From the NCBI RefSeq assembly GCF_001552555.1, contig NZ_BCRK01000049.1, positions 1 to 35,422 on the forward strand: a stretch of DNA of 35,422 bases. Reading direction: 5' to 3'. Source of the DNA: Nocardiopsis trehalosi NBRC 14201. Lineage in GTDB: Bacteria > Actinomycetota > Actinomycetes > Streptosporangiales > Streptosporangiaceae. Of this stretch, positions 6,514-12,882 are shown in pieces; positions within the stretch are counted from its first letter, which is position 1; every line of letters starts with the position of its first letter. The notes beneath the pieces were generated by a model. The model made no database searches, was not told the origin of the DNA, and was given only the letters and a program-made list of their open reading frames with translations. Both the position numbers and the translations under genes were made by a program.

Positions 6514-8156
6514 CCGACATCGCGCCCGCAGACATCGTCGCCGACGCCGGGATCATGCCGCCCGTCAGCATCGACGTCACGCTGGAACCCCACGCCATCC
6601 TCAACATCACCGACGCGATCAACGCCGACGCCATCCCGCAGACCTACGTCCGCAACGGCCGTCTCGTCACGATCTCCGAGGTCTCCGGCGACGTCCTCGC
6701 CGACCAGCCGCACGCCGTGCCGCTGCGCGTCGCCGAGATCACCGCCGACGGGCTGCGGCGGCTCCTCGCCCGGCACACCGACACCCACAAGATCGTGCGC
6801 AAGAAGGACCGCAAGACAGGGGAGGAGCAGATCGGCACGGTCCCAGTCAGCCCGGCCGTCAGCACCGCCAAGGCCGTGCTTTCCGAGACCCACTGGCCCA
6901 AGGTGCGGCCCCTGCTGAACGTCGTCCACGCCCCCGTGTTCCGGCCGGACGGCACGATCCTCCAGGACCCCGGCTACGACGAGGCCACCCGCCTCTACTA
7001 CGCGCCGATCCGCAACGTCCCGCGGGTGCCCGACGTCCCCGACGTGGTCGACGTCGACAAGGCACGCCGGTTCCTCCTCAACTACGTGCTCGGCGACATG
7101 CCGTGGGCCGACGGCGCGTCCTGCGCCAACTTCGTCGGCCTGCTCATGACGCCCATGCTGCGCCCGTTCATCAAGGGGCTGTCCCCCCTCGGCGCCATCG
7201 ACGCCCGCGCCCCCGGGTCCGGCAAGACCCTGCTCACCGACATCGTCGGGCACCTCTACGGGGCGACCTCGCGGTCATGGGTCAGCGACGACGGCGAGCT
7301 GCGCAAGGCGATCACGGCGACCCTCCAGGGCACCAGCGAACCCGTGGTGGTCCTGGACAACGTCGGCGAGCGCGACCAGGTCGACCAACCGACGCTCGCC
7401 AAGCTGCTGACCGGCGCCACCTGGAACGACCGCGAACTCGGGTCGTCCCGCCAGGTCGACGCGCTCAACGACCGGCTGTGGCTCGTCACCGGAAACAACA
7501 TCAGCTTCGGCGGCGACATCCCCTCGCGCACCGTCCTGGTGTCCCTGGACCCCAAGGTCCCCGACCCCGACAAGCGGTCCGGGTTCCGCATCCCCGACCT
7601 GAACACGTGGCTGGAGGACGAGGCCAACCAGGTCGAACTCCTCTACCACCTGCTCGTCCTCGCACGCGCCTGGGTTGTCGCCGGCGCCCCCGCCGCCGAC
7701 CGGACCATGCGGAACTTCCGCCGCTGGGCGCGCGCCATGGCCGGGTTCACCCAGTACCACGAGATCCCCGGCTTCATGACGAACACCGACGCGTTGGCCG
7801 GGCACGACGAGGAGGGCGCCATCTGGTCGGCGTTCCTGGCGGCCTGGCACGACGAGTTCAACGACACCCCCAAGCGCGCGAGCGAGCTGCTGAAGACCTC
7901 CGAGTTGCAGCCGACCAGCAGCGGCTTCCACGACCCGTGGGACGGCGCCTTCCTCACTCGCGCTGACGGCGGAAGGCTCACGTCCAAGGGGCTTGGCGCC
8001 ATGCTCAAGTCGAAGATGGGGCGCTTCTTCGGCGAGTACGTCATCCGCGGGATCTACGACAAGAAGAAGAAGGTCTGGCGGTTCCACGTCGACCGCGTCG
8101 AGCGTCGTGAGGCTGCGGTCGACGGTGGCGAGGGCGGCGCGCATGACCGCGCGTGA
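6510..8156 (+). CDS. Phage replication ATPase (primase-associated helicase)
   Basis: A 548-residue protein starting at a TTG codon (6510) within the previous stop, with GGGGGCAG upstream. A P-loop, APGSGKT, lies near residue 235 and a Walker B strand, EPVVVLDNV, near 277-285. A polar sensor-type segment (LWLVTGNNI) follows, as in AAA+/superfamily-3-type phage helicases that partner PrimPol proteins. The N-terminal ~200 residues are a variable domain with no recognised motif. The C-terminal part (about 440-540) includes a probable winged-helix ending (GLGAMLKSKMGRFFGEYVIR). It would unwind the replication origin. The gene-free repeat array begins directly after its stop, which fits an origin-acting enzyme. 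Confidence 0.82.
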   Translation: MTDIAPADIVADAGIMPPVSIDVTLEPHAILNITDAINADAIPQTYVRNGRLVTISEVSGDVLADQPHAVPLRVAEITADGLRRLLARHTDTHKIVRKKDRKTGEEQIGTVPVSPAVSTAKAVLSETHWPKVRPLLNVVHAPVFRPDGTILQDPGYDEATRLYYAPIRNVPRVPDVPDVVDVDKARRFLLNYVLGDMPWADGASCANFVGLLMTPMLRPFIKGLSPLGAIDARAPGSGKTLLTDIVGHLYGATSRSWVSDDGELRKAITATLQGTSEPVVVLDNVGERDQVDQPTLAKLLTGATWNDRELGSSRQVDALNDRLWLVTGNNISFGGDIPSRTVLVSLDPKVPDPDKRSGFRIPDLNTWLEDEANQVELLYHLLVLARAWVVAGAPAADRTMRNFRRWARAMAGFTQYHEIPGFMTNTDALAGHDEEGAIWSAFLAAWHDEFNDTPKRASELLKTSELQPTSSGFHDPWDGAFLTRADGGRLTSKGLGAMLKSKMGRFFGEYVIRGIYDKKKKVWRFHVDRVERREAAVDGGEGGAHDRA

Positions 8157-8564
8157 GCCCTCCGGCGGGGAGTGGCGGGTAGTGGTCCCCGCTAGTACCC
8201 GCCGGGGGTCGATTCCCCAGTACAGGCCGACGTTCGCGGCTCTTCCGTCGAGCGAGTCGGCGGGTAGTAGGCGGACTCCGCCCGATCTAGTACCCGCCCG
8301 TGTTTGCCCAGCTCAAAGCACCTCCGTTAGGGGTTGGCGGGTAGTGGCGGGTACTAAATCGCTCTTCCAGCCGAACGCGCTACGAAACAACCCCCATGTG
8401 TTCCGCAATCCGGAATTGAGCGCCCTCTTTTCACGTATAGGCGGCGGGAACCGGCGAAAACTACCCGCCACTACCCGCCACTACCCGCCAATTCGGCAAC
8501 ACCGCAGGTCAACGCTCCAGGTGACATCTCCCCGAACCGCAGCTACTACCCGCCGAGGTGAACC
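8157..8564. repeat. Two-orientation GGCGGGTA repeat array (candidate origin or operator)
   Basis: The core GGCGGGTA occurs ten times. Four plus-strand copies start the 12-mer at 8174, 8259, 8336 and 8346. Six minus-strand copies (TACCCGCC) lie at 8196, 8291, 8462, 8472, 8482 and 8547. The fullest form is GGCGGGTAGTGG. A degenerate copy begins at 8164. Tandem copies are spaced exactly 10 bases apart (8164/8174, 8336/8346, and CTACCCGCCA three times at 8461-8490), one helical turn. Inverted pairs occur at 8174/8192 and 8259/8287. Between the groups, 8371-8445 is noticeably AT-richer. The last copy abuts the GAGGTGA ribosome site of the next gene. Position after the helicase gene suggests an iteron-type origin; an operator is the alternative. 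Confidence 0.7.
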
Positions 8565-9011
8565 ATGACCCACCCGACGCACACCGCCGACCAGCTCGCC
8601 GCCGCCATCCGCGACGCCGCCTCCGTCATCACCACCGCCGCCCGCGAACGCTCCACCCCCGTCCTCGACTCCTCCGGCCTGCCCTGGATCGAAGCCCAGT
8701 GCGCCCAGCTCCGCGACGCCTACCTCACCGGCCACGCCCGCGAATGCGCCCACATCGCCCGCACCACCTCGCCCACCGTCATGTACGCCGCCGCCTGGCG
8801 CCCGGGACACCTCTACTGCGCCCCCTGCGCCGCCGTCGCGTTCCTCGACGCCACCGAGGACAACACCTGCGACCGCTGCCGCCGCACCACCGAGGACATC
8901 ACCACCGGCTCCGTGTGCTTCGGGCCCGTCGTCTTCGCCTTCGGCCTCTGCCCGCCCTGCGCCGACGAGACCGGCGTCGCGAACGCCCCGGCCAAGAGCC
9001 CCCGGCGATGA
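8565..9011 (+). CDS. Hypothetical Cys-rich, probably zinc-binding protein
   Basis: A 148-residue protein starting at ATG 8565 with GAGGTGA before it. The N-terminal ~60 residues are helical (TADQLAAAIRDAASVITTAA). The C-terminal half has CxxC pairs: YCAPC, CDRC and CPPC, plus a preceding Cys-Ala-His, as in treble-clef or zinc-ribbon folds. The family is not recognised. It is the first gene past the repeat array, whose last copy touches its ribosome site, so its expression may be controlled by the protein that binds the array. The stop overlaps the next start by ATGA. Confidence 0.72.
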   Translation: MTHPTHTADQLAAAIRDAASVITTAARERSTPVLDSSGLPWIEAQCAQLRDAYLTGHARECAHIARTTSPTVMYAAAWRPGHLYCAPCAAVAFLDATEDNTCDRCRRTTEDITTGSVCFGPVVFAFGLCPPCADETGVANAPAKSPRR

Positions 9012-9235
9012 CCGCGTCGAACCGCGAGCTGGCGGCCGCGGCCGCCGAGGTGGCCGACGCCTCCGGGCGCGGCCTCACCCGACGCGCCGCCGGCTCCGCC
9101 CTCGCCGCCCTCACCACCACCCGCACCCCCGCCGCCGCCCGCAAGGTGCTCCGCTCCGCCCGCCTGGACGACGACGTCCGCGCCGCCGCCCTCGACCTCA
9201 TCGACCAGCTCACCACCACCAAGGAGACCTCATGA
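9008..9235 (+). CDS. Small helical hypothetical protein
   Basis: A 75-residue protein starting at ATG 9008 inside the preceding stop. It is almost all Ala/Arg/Leu-rich helix (LAAAAAEVADASG, AALDLIDQLTTTK), with two or three amphipathic helices and no Cys or membrane segment. It could be a small DNA- or protein-binding adaptor, but I recognise no family. It sits in a run of overlapping small genes and its stop overlaps the next ATG by four bases, which supports it as a real gene despite its low-complexity composition. Confidence 0.62.
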   Translation: MTASNRELAAAAAEVADASGRGLTRRAAGSALAALTTTRTPAAARKVLRSARLDDDVRAAALDLIDQLTTTKETS

Positions 9236-9588
9236 GCTTCGACAGCCACCGCGACAGCCTGTACGCGAAGTTCCACTTCCTCGCCGATGACTACTCCGAC
9301 GTTTCCGTCCGCGGCTACCTCAAGTACCACCCCGACATCGTCAACTTCCGCCTGGCGCCGATCGAGGCGATGACCCGCAAGGTCCGGGAGTTCGTCACCC
9401 GCGAGAAGGCCGACGGGTCGTGGGGCGGGTCGCTGACCTACGACAAGGCCGCCCGGGCGGTCATGGAAGAGGACGAGCAGTTCATGGCTCACGAGTGCGA
9501 CTGCCCGTTCTGCCCGCGGGCGGCCGCCGACCCGGCCTACATCGACCCGGTCGTCCCCGTCGACACCTTCGACGGCCCCACGACCTGA
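9232..9588 (+). CDS. Hypothetical phage protein
   Basis: A 118-residue protein beginning at ATG 9232, overlapping the previous stop by ATGA, with AAGGAGACC upstream. It contains a compact aromatic N-terminal region (SLYAKFHFLADDYSDVSVRGYLKYHPD), a central helix, and a C-terminal Cys cluster (ECDCPFCP) of metal-binding type. No family is recognised. Its composition is less repetitive than its neighbours, supporting genuine coding. It is the last gene before a perfect 11-bp hairpin. Confidence 0.72.
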   Translation: MSFDSHRDSLYAKFHFLADDYSDVSVRGYLKYHPDIVNFRLAPIEAMTRKVREFVTREKADGSWGGSLTYDKAARAVMEEDEQFMAHECDCPFCPRAAADPAYIDPVVPVDTFDGPTT

Positions 9589-9595
9589 CACCCAG

Positions 9596-9623
9596 CCCCG
9601 CCCGCCTCGGCCGGCGGGCGGGG
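9596..9623. terminator. Perfect hairpin terminator
   Basis: CCCCGCCCGCC (9596-9606) pairs perfectly with GGCGGGCGGGG (9613-9623) around TCGGCC, followed by CGTTCC. It lies 7 bases past the stop of the upstream gene and before the ribosome site of the next. Confidence 0.75.
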
Positions 9624-9654
9624 CGTTCCAGATGAAACAGACCGAGGAGACCGC

Positions 9655-9846
9655 ATGACCATCACCGCCCGCCCCGCCGGAACCCCGCCGCGCGCCACCT
9701 GCCGCATGACCGACCGGCTCGGCGACCGCTGCACTGGCGAAGCCCTCGACCCCGACCCCAAGACCATCCAGATCTGCCAGCGGCACGCCGGCGAGGTCAT
9801 GGTCCTCATCAACGACCGCCTCACCACCACCCGGAGGACCCGATGA
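9655..9846 (+). CDS. Small hypothetical protein
   Basis: A 63-residue protein with GAGGAGACC before ATG 9655. Two separated Cys-containing turns (TCRMTDRLGDRCTG and ICQRHAG) resemble the halves of a small zinc-binding module: Cys, Cys, then Cys and His. The family is unknown. The stop overlaps the following ATG by four bases. It heads a short three-gene run with a membrane-anchored protein and an HTH protein. Confidence 0.62.
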   Translation: MTITARPAGTPPRATCRMTDRLGDRCTGEALDPDPKTIQICQRHAGEVMVLINDRLTTTRRTR

Positions 9847-10133
9847 CCGCCCAGGCCGTCGCCGACCTGCTCCAGGCCGCCACCACCATCGTCATCCTGA
9901 CCGCCCTGATCGGCCTCACCTGGAGCCTGTTCTCCGACCCCGCGGCGGCCCGCCGCCGCGACCGCGCGACCGCCGCGCTCCGCGAAGAGCTGGCCTACAC
10001 CCGCGGCCGCGCCGAAGCGACCCGGGAGACCCTGGCCATCCTGGAGCTCATCGCCCGCGGTGAGCACGACCAAGCGGCCGCCCTCGCCCGCGAGCACCAC
10101 GCCAACGCCCTGGCCCGCATGGGGAAGAAGTGA
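9843..10133 (+). CDS. Small single-pass membrane protein
   Basis: A 96-residue protein starting at ATG 9843. Residues about 10-31 form one hydrophobic helix (ATTIVILTALIGLTWSLF). A basic RRRDR stretch follows, then a long amphipathic helix (ATAALREELAYTRGRAEATR onward) probably in the cytoplasm. The positive-inside rule places the C-terminus inside. The function is unknown; such proteins are frequent in phage early regions. The stop overlaps the GTG of the next gene. Confidence 0.65.
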   Translation: MTAQAVADLLQAATTIVILTALIGLTWSLFSDPAAARRRDRATAALREELAYTRGRAEATRETLAILELIARGEHDQAAALAREHHANALARMGKK

Positions 10134-10450
10134 CCGCCCCGACGGCGGGCGCCGAACTGAGCGACTTTGTAAGTCCCTTCGGGGGACGTACAAACCTGGG
10201 GCTCAGCTCCCGGGCCATCGCCGCAGCGACCGGCCTCAGCCAGCCGACGGTGAGCCGCGATCTCCCACGTGCTCCAGATGAATCACCTGCGCCGGTGACC
10301 GGCAACAGCCGCGAGACCGTCCGAAGGGATCTCGCTACTGCCCCAGATGTGTCAGTAGGCGAAGTGCAGGGCGTCAACGGCAAGACCTACGCCGCGTCCC
10401 GGCCAAACCTCGGCGTCGGCCCTCCGGTGGCTGGGCCGCCACCGCCGTGA
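10130..10450 (+). CDS. HTH DNA-binding protein, ParB-like fragment
   Basis: A 106-residue protein beginning at GTG 10130 within the previous stop. Residues about 24-46 are a clear helix-turn-helix (GLSSRAIAAATGLSQPTVSR). A second, partial HTH-like stretch (SRETVRRDL) follows near 60-70. The ending EVQGVNGKTYAASRP is the 'G.DGK.Y.A' tail typical of ParB-related HTH proteins in actinomycete plasmids and phages. The N-terminal ParB nuclease/CTPase part is absent, so this is either a short stand-alone regulator or a reduced relative. A hairpin-forming sequence lies inside its own coding region at 10166-10194. Confidence 0.6.
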   Translation: MTAPTAGAELSDFVSPFGGRTNLGLSSRAIAAATGLSQPTVSRDLPRAPDESPAPVTGNSRETVRRDLATAPDVSVGEVQGVNGKTYAASRPNLGVGPPVAGPPPP

Positions 10451-10469
10451 ACTGACCTCGACCGCCCGC

Positions 10470-10499
10470 CCGGGGTGTCCGCCCGCCCGGACACCCCGG
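10470..10499. terminator. Perfect 12-bp hairpin
   Basis: CCGGGGTGTCCG (10470-10481) and CGGACACCCCGG (10488-10499) pair perfectly around CCCGCC. It starts 20 bases after the HTH gene's stop and precedes the ribosome site of the next gene, so it most likely separates two transcription units. Confidence 0.72.
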
Positions 10500-10530
10500 C
10501 CACCACCACCGCACAACCCCGGGGGACCCG

Positions 10531-11337
10531 ATGACCGACCTCGTCCGCACCGCCGGCCGCGCCGACTCCAGCCTGCGCCAGCTCGACCGCCGCCTGGCCG
10601 CGCTCCGCGCCGCCCTGCACGCCGGAGACCGGCTCCCCCGGCACGTGCCCCGCCTCTCCCCGGAGCAGGCCGCCGACCGGGCCGCGGCGATCCGCGCCGA
10701 CCGGTGGGGCATCAAGGTCATGGCCACCCTCGGCCGGACCCCCCTCGGCGCGTCCCCCGCGCCGCTCGACGTCGGCCTCCTCGACCTCCTCGGCGCGCTC
10801 GACACCGACCTCGGCGAGCTGGAGGCGGCCGTCCGTGACGCCGTCGCGCCGGACGTGCGGCCCGCACCCCCCGCCGACCGGTGCGCGGCGCTGCTCCGAC
10901 TCCTGCCGCTCGTCGCCGCGCGCGACGAGGTGCTACTGGCGCACGTCGCCCGCGAGGCCACCCGGCTGGCGCGGACCGCCGGCCGCGCCACCGGCGAGGC
11001 CGAAGCCGTCGAGCGCGTCCCCGGCCGCTGCCCGTCCTGCGACGCCCCCTCGCTCCTGCTGCGCACCGCCACCGACCTGATCTCCTGCACCAACCCCGCA
11101 TGCGGCGCCGGATGGCCCCGCCACCGCTGGCCCGACCTCTCCGGCATCGTCGTCACCGTCCCCGAGGCCGCGGCCGCCGCCCGCGTCGCCACGACCACCG
11201 TCTACTCCTGGATGCGCCGCGGGTGGCTGACCGCCGTCGGTGAGGACCCGATCCGGGTGCGGCTGGTCGACGTTTACGCTGCCGAGGCGGGTCGCCGCGT
11301 GCATTGGAAGCAGCGGGAAGCGGGTGCTACGATCTAG
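10531..11337 (+). CDS. Zinc-ribbon plus HTH regulatory protein
   Basis: A 268-residue protein with GGGGGACCC before ATG 10531. The N-terminal ~165 residues are helical and Ala/Arg/Leu-rich. A zinc ribbon follows (CPSC near 170, CTNPAC near 190), then a MerR/excisionase-type HTH near 205-250 (TVPEAAAAARVATTTVYSWM, then RRGWL and a short wing). The order helical domain, zinc ribbon, HTH is seen in DNA-binding proteins of actinomycete phages. I cannot name the family with certainty. It is the last sizeable gene before the late region and could act as a late-gene or packaging regulator, which is inference from position. A terminator lies 34 bases after its stop. Confidence 0.72.
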   Translation: MTDLVRTAGRADSSLRQLDRRLAALRAALHAGDRLPRHVPRLSPEQAADRAAAIRADRWGIKVMATLGRTPLGASPAPLDVGLLDLLGALDTDLGELEAAVRDAVAPDVRPAPPADRCAALLRLLPLVAARDEVLLAHVAREATRLARTAGRATGEAEAVERVPGRCPSCDAPSLLLRTATDLISCTNPACGAGWPRHRWPDLSGIVVTVPEAAAAARVATTTVYSWMRRGWLTAVGEDPIRVRLVDVYAAEAGRRVHWKQREAGATI

Positions 11338-11371
11338 CTGCATACCCGATCTGCGCCCATTCGGCGTGCCC

Positions 11372-11402
11372 AAGGCCCGGTTGAGCTTCGCTCCCGGGCC
11401 TT
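11372..11402. terminator. Extended hairpin terminator
   Basis: AAGGCCCGG (11372-11380) pairs with CCGGGCCTT (11394-11402). Inside, after a TT bulge, GAGC pairs with GCTC around TTC, giving 13 base pairs in all. The 3' side runs into CGTCGT. It ends the unit of the zinc-ribbon/HTH gene. Confidence 0.72.
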
Positions 11403-11433
11403 CGTCGTGCCTGGAGTTTCCGCAGCTCAGGAT

Positions 11434-11457
11434 CATATTGACCCCGGGGTGCATATG
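11434..11457. promoter_or_regulatory. Palindromic operator-like site
   Basis: A perfect ten-base palindrome, ACCCCGGGGT (11441-11450), is flanked symmetrically by CATAT (11434-11438) and ATATG (11453-11457). Only two positions per side fail to pair, so 20 of 24 bases are symmetric. The AT-containing arms stand out in this GC-rich sequence. It lies about 80 bases upstream of the small gene at 11536 and could bind a dimeric regulator. Confidence 0.4.
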
Positions 11458-11535
11458 GTCGGCGCCCCTCGAACGTGCTTGGTGGCGCCGAGACCCCGCG
11501 CCGCCGAGCACCTCACCCCCACGCCCGGAGAAGCC

Positions 11536-11715
11536 ATGCCCCTCTTCACCGTCCTCTTCGACAACGGTCGCGAGGAACACGTCACCGCCAAGTACTTCCA
11601 CCTCACCGACCAGGACGACTACGTGTTCTTCTCCAGCGAGGACAACCCCGAGTTCACCGCCCCCCGCCGGAACGTCCTCCACATCCGTCGCACGCCTGAA
11701 CGCGACAGCGACTAA
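11536..11715 (+). CDS. Small hypothetical protein
   Basis: A 59-residue protein with GGAGAAG before ATG 11536; the frame is open further upstream, but only this start has a good ribosome site. The sequence is acidic with short beta-strand-like stretches (LFTVLFDNG, DDYVFFSSED, RRNVLHIRR), suggesting a small all-beta fold. No family is recognised. It sits alone between a terminator and a cluster of hairpins, downstream of the palindrome at 11434-11457, so it is probably separately regulated. Confidence 0.65.
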   Translation: MPLFTVLFDNGREEHVTAKYFHLTDQDDYVFFSSEDNPEFTAPRRNVLHIRRTPERDSD

Positions 11716-11736
11716 CGCCCACTACGGGCCCATAGA

Positions 11737-11841
11737 CCCCCTTCCGGGGGAGCGTGAGTGGTGATGCAGGGGGCCGGCCGCGGCCGGGAACCTCGGCCGG
11801 CCCCCACCACCCCATGAAGCTTCCCGGCGCCGGGAAGCTTC
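11737..11841. terminator. Cluster of three hairpins between convergent genes
   Basis: Three hairpins follow one another. CCCCC/GGGGG lies at 11737-11750. A perfect 12-bp stem joins GGGGGCCGGCCG (11769-11780) to CGGCCGGCCCCC (11794-11805). A perfect 26-base palindrome, with arms GAAGCTTCCCGGC and GCCGGGAAGCTTC, spans 11816-11841. They lie between the plus-strand gene ending at 11715 and the minus-strand lipoprotein gene ending at 11912, so they probably terminate both. Confidence 0.7.
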
Positions 11842-11911
11842 CGCCCCCCACCCCGGACACCCCTGGCGCGGCCCGCCCCTCCAATGGCGATGGACCGGGC
11901 CGGCCAGGGGC

Positions 11912-12238
11912 CTACCCCGCGTACCCCAACTCCTCCAGCACCGCCTCCTGCTCGCCCTCCCGCTCCGGGCACACGTGCTCCACGTTCACCCGCCGCAGCG
12001 CGATGTGCTCATCGGCGTCCGCGTTGTCCAGCGCCACCCCCGTCGCCAACGCCAGCTCCTCCTCCGACGACGCGCAGTGCTCCTCGGCCAGGTCCCGCAC
12101 CGTCTCCCAGCGGGAGTCCTCTACCTCCTCCACCCCCAGCACCTCGGCCACATCAGCACGATGGGCGTCCTCGTCGTAGCCCGCGCCACAACCGGACAGC
12201 AGGGCCAGGCCGAACACGGCGGGCAGCAGGTAACGCAT
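11912..12238 (-). CDS. Small lipoprotein, probable lysogenic 'moron'
   Basis: A 108-residue lipoprotein starting at ATG 12238, with GGAG five bases upstream. A short signal peptide (MRYLLPAVFGLALLSGC) ends in a lipobox with Cys17, so it should be anchored on the outer face of the cytoplasmic membrane. The mature part is strongly acidic and helical (ADVAEVLGVEEVEDS, EEELALATGVALDNADADE) with two further Cys (in EEHCAS and EHVCPE) that could form a disulphide. It is transcribed against the surrounding phage genes, between hairpins and the HNH gene. That is typical of genes expressed from the prophage. Superinfection exclusion or another lysogenic trait is possible but unproven. Confidence 0.75.
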   Translation of the reverse strand: MRYLLPAVFGLALLSGCGAGYDEDAHRADVAEVLGVEEVEDSRWETVRDLAEEHCASSEEELALATGVALDNADADEHIALRRVNVEHVCPEREGEQEAVLEELGYAG

Positions 12239-12362
12239 GGGGGCTCCGATCTCCAGGGGATGAGGGTGAGGGTACGCACCCCGCCCCCACCCCACCAGGT
12301 ACTGGCCACACCAGGCCGACCAGCCAGCGCGCACCGCGCGTGCCCACCGTGTGAGGTGACCC

Positions 12363-12695
12363 GTGCCCCGACGCCCGTGCCTGGACTGCGGCACCCTCAC
12401 CCGCACCACCCGCTGCCCTGCCTGCACCGGTGTGCAGCAGCGTGCCCGCGACCAGCTCCGAGGATCGTCGGCCGCGCGCGGACTCGGCGCCGACCACCGA
12501 CGCGTGCGCGCCATCGTGCTGGCCGGCGACCCGCCCTGCCACTGGTGCGGTGCCCCTGCCACCACTGCCGACCACCTGGTGCCGAGGTCGCTCGGTGGAA
12601 CGAACACTCTCGACAATTACGTTCCGTCATGTTCGCCGTGTAACTCAGCGCGAGCAGCGAATCCGCACTGGATACCGCCGAACCAGCGCACATAA
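12363..12695 (+). CDS. HNH endonuclease
   Basis: A 110-residue HNH nuclease starting at GTG 12363 with GAGGTGA upstream. An N-terminal zinc ribbon (C6, C9, C18, C21) precedes the HNH core. The core contains CHWC (C59, C62), the catalytic DH motif (D70-H71 in TADHLVPRS), asparagines in GGTNTLDN, and CSPCN (C90, C93, N94). HNH proteins encoded beside terminase genes take part in DNA packaging, working with the large terminase for cos-end cleavage in several HK97-like phages. Here it lies one gene before the small terminase. The 3' part of the gene is poorer in GC than the rest of the late region. Confidence 0.88.
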   Translation: MPRRPCLDCGTLTRTTRCPACTGVQQRARDQLRGSSAARGLGADHRRVRAIVLAGDPPCHWCGAPATTADHLVPRSLGGTNTLDNYVPSCSPCNSARAANPHWIPPNQRT

Positions 12696-12882
12696 AGATG
12701 TTTTCGCAGGTCAAAGCCATATCCGGTGGGTAGGGGGGCGCCTCCCCGTCGAGAAACTCCAGGGGCCCTGATTGACCCGCTCCCGACCCGGCTCGATTTC
12801 TGTACGGGTTCAAAGGCACTCAGGGTCACCCCCCGACCCCCGGTTTGGTCACGTTCCGTTATGTCTTTTGGAGGTGGTGGCG
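12696..12882. other. Gap before small terminase, candidate cos/packaging region
   Basis: This 187-base gap lies between HNH and small terminase genes, where HK97-like phages commonly keep cos. A 14-base motif occurs twice with one difference: ACGTTCCGTCATGT at 12619-12632 inside the HNH gene and ACGTTCCGTTATGT at 12851-12864 just ahead of the terminase ribosome site. A GC-rich near-palindrome lies at 12733-12747 and an odd palindrome CAGGGGCCCTG at 12760-12770. No known cos sequence is recognised. Confidence 0.3.

Noticed and set aside
8157-8564. CRISPR array as an explanation for the repeats
   Set aside because: The repeats are 8-12 bases, occur in both orientations and are unevenly spaced, with no spacers of constant length and no cas genes nearby.
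7993-8568. Plus-strand open frame crossing the repeat array
   Set aside because: Its first part overlaps the helicase gene in another frame and the rest translates the GGCGGGTA repeats; no ribosome site or family match. The segment is better read as non-coding.
12771-12810. TTGACC with a following AT-containing stretch as a late promoter
   Set aside because: No -10-like sequence occurs at 16-18 bases; spacing and match are too poor to annotate.
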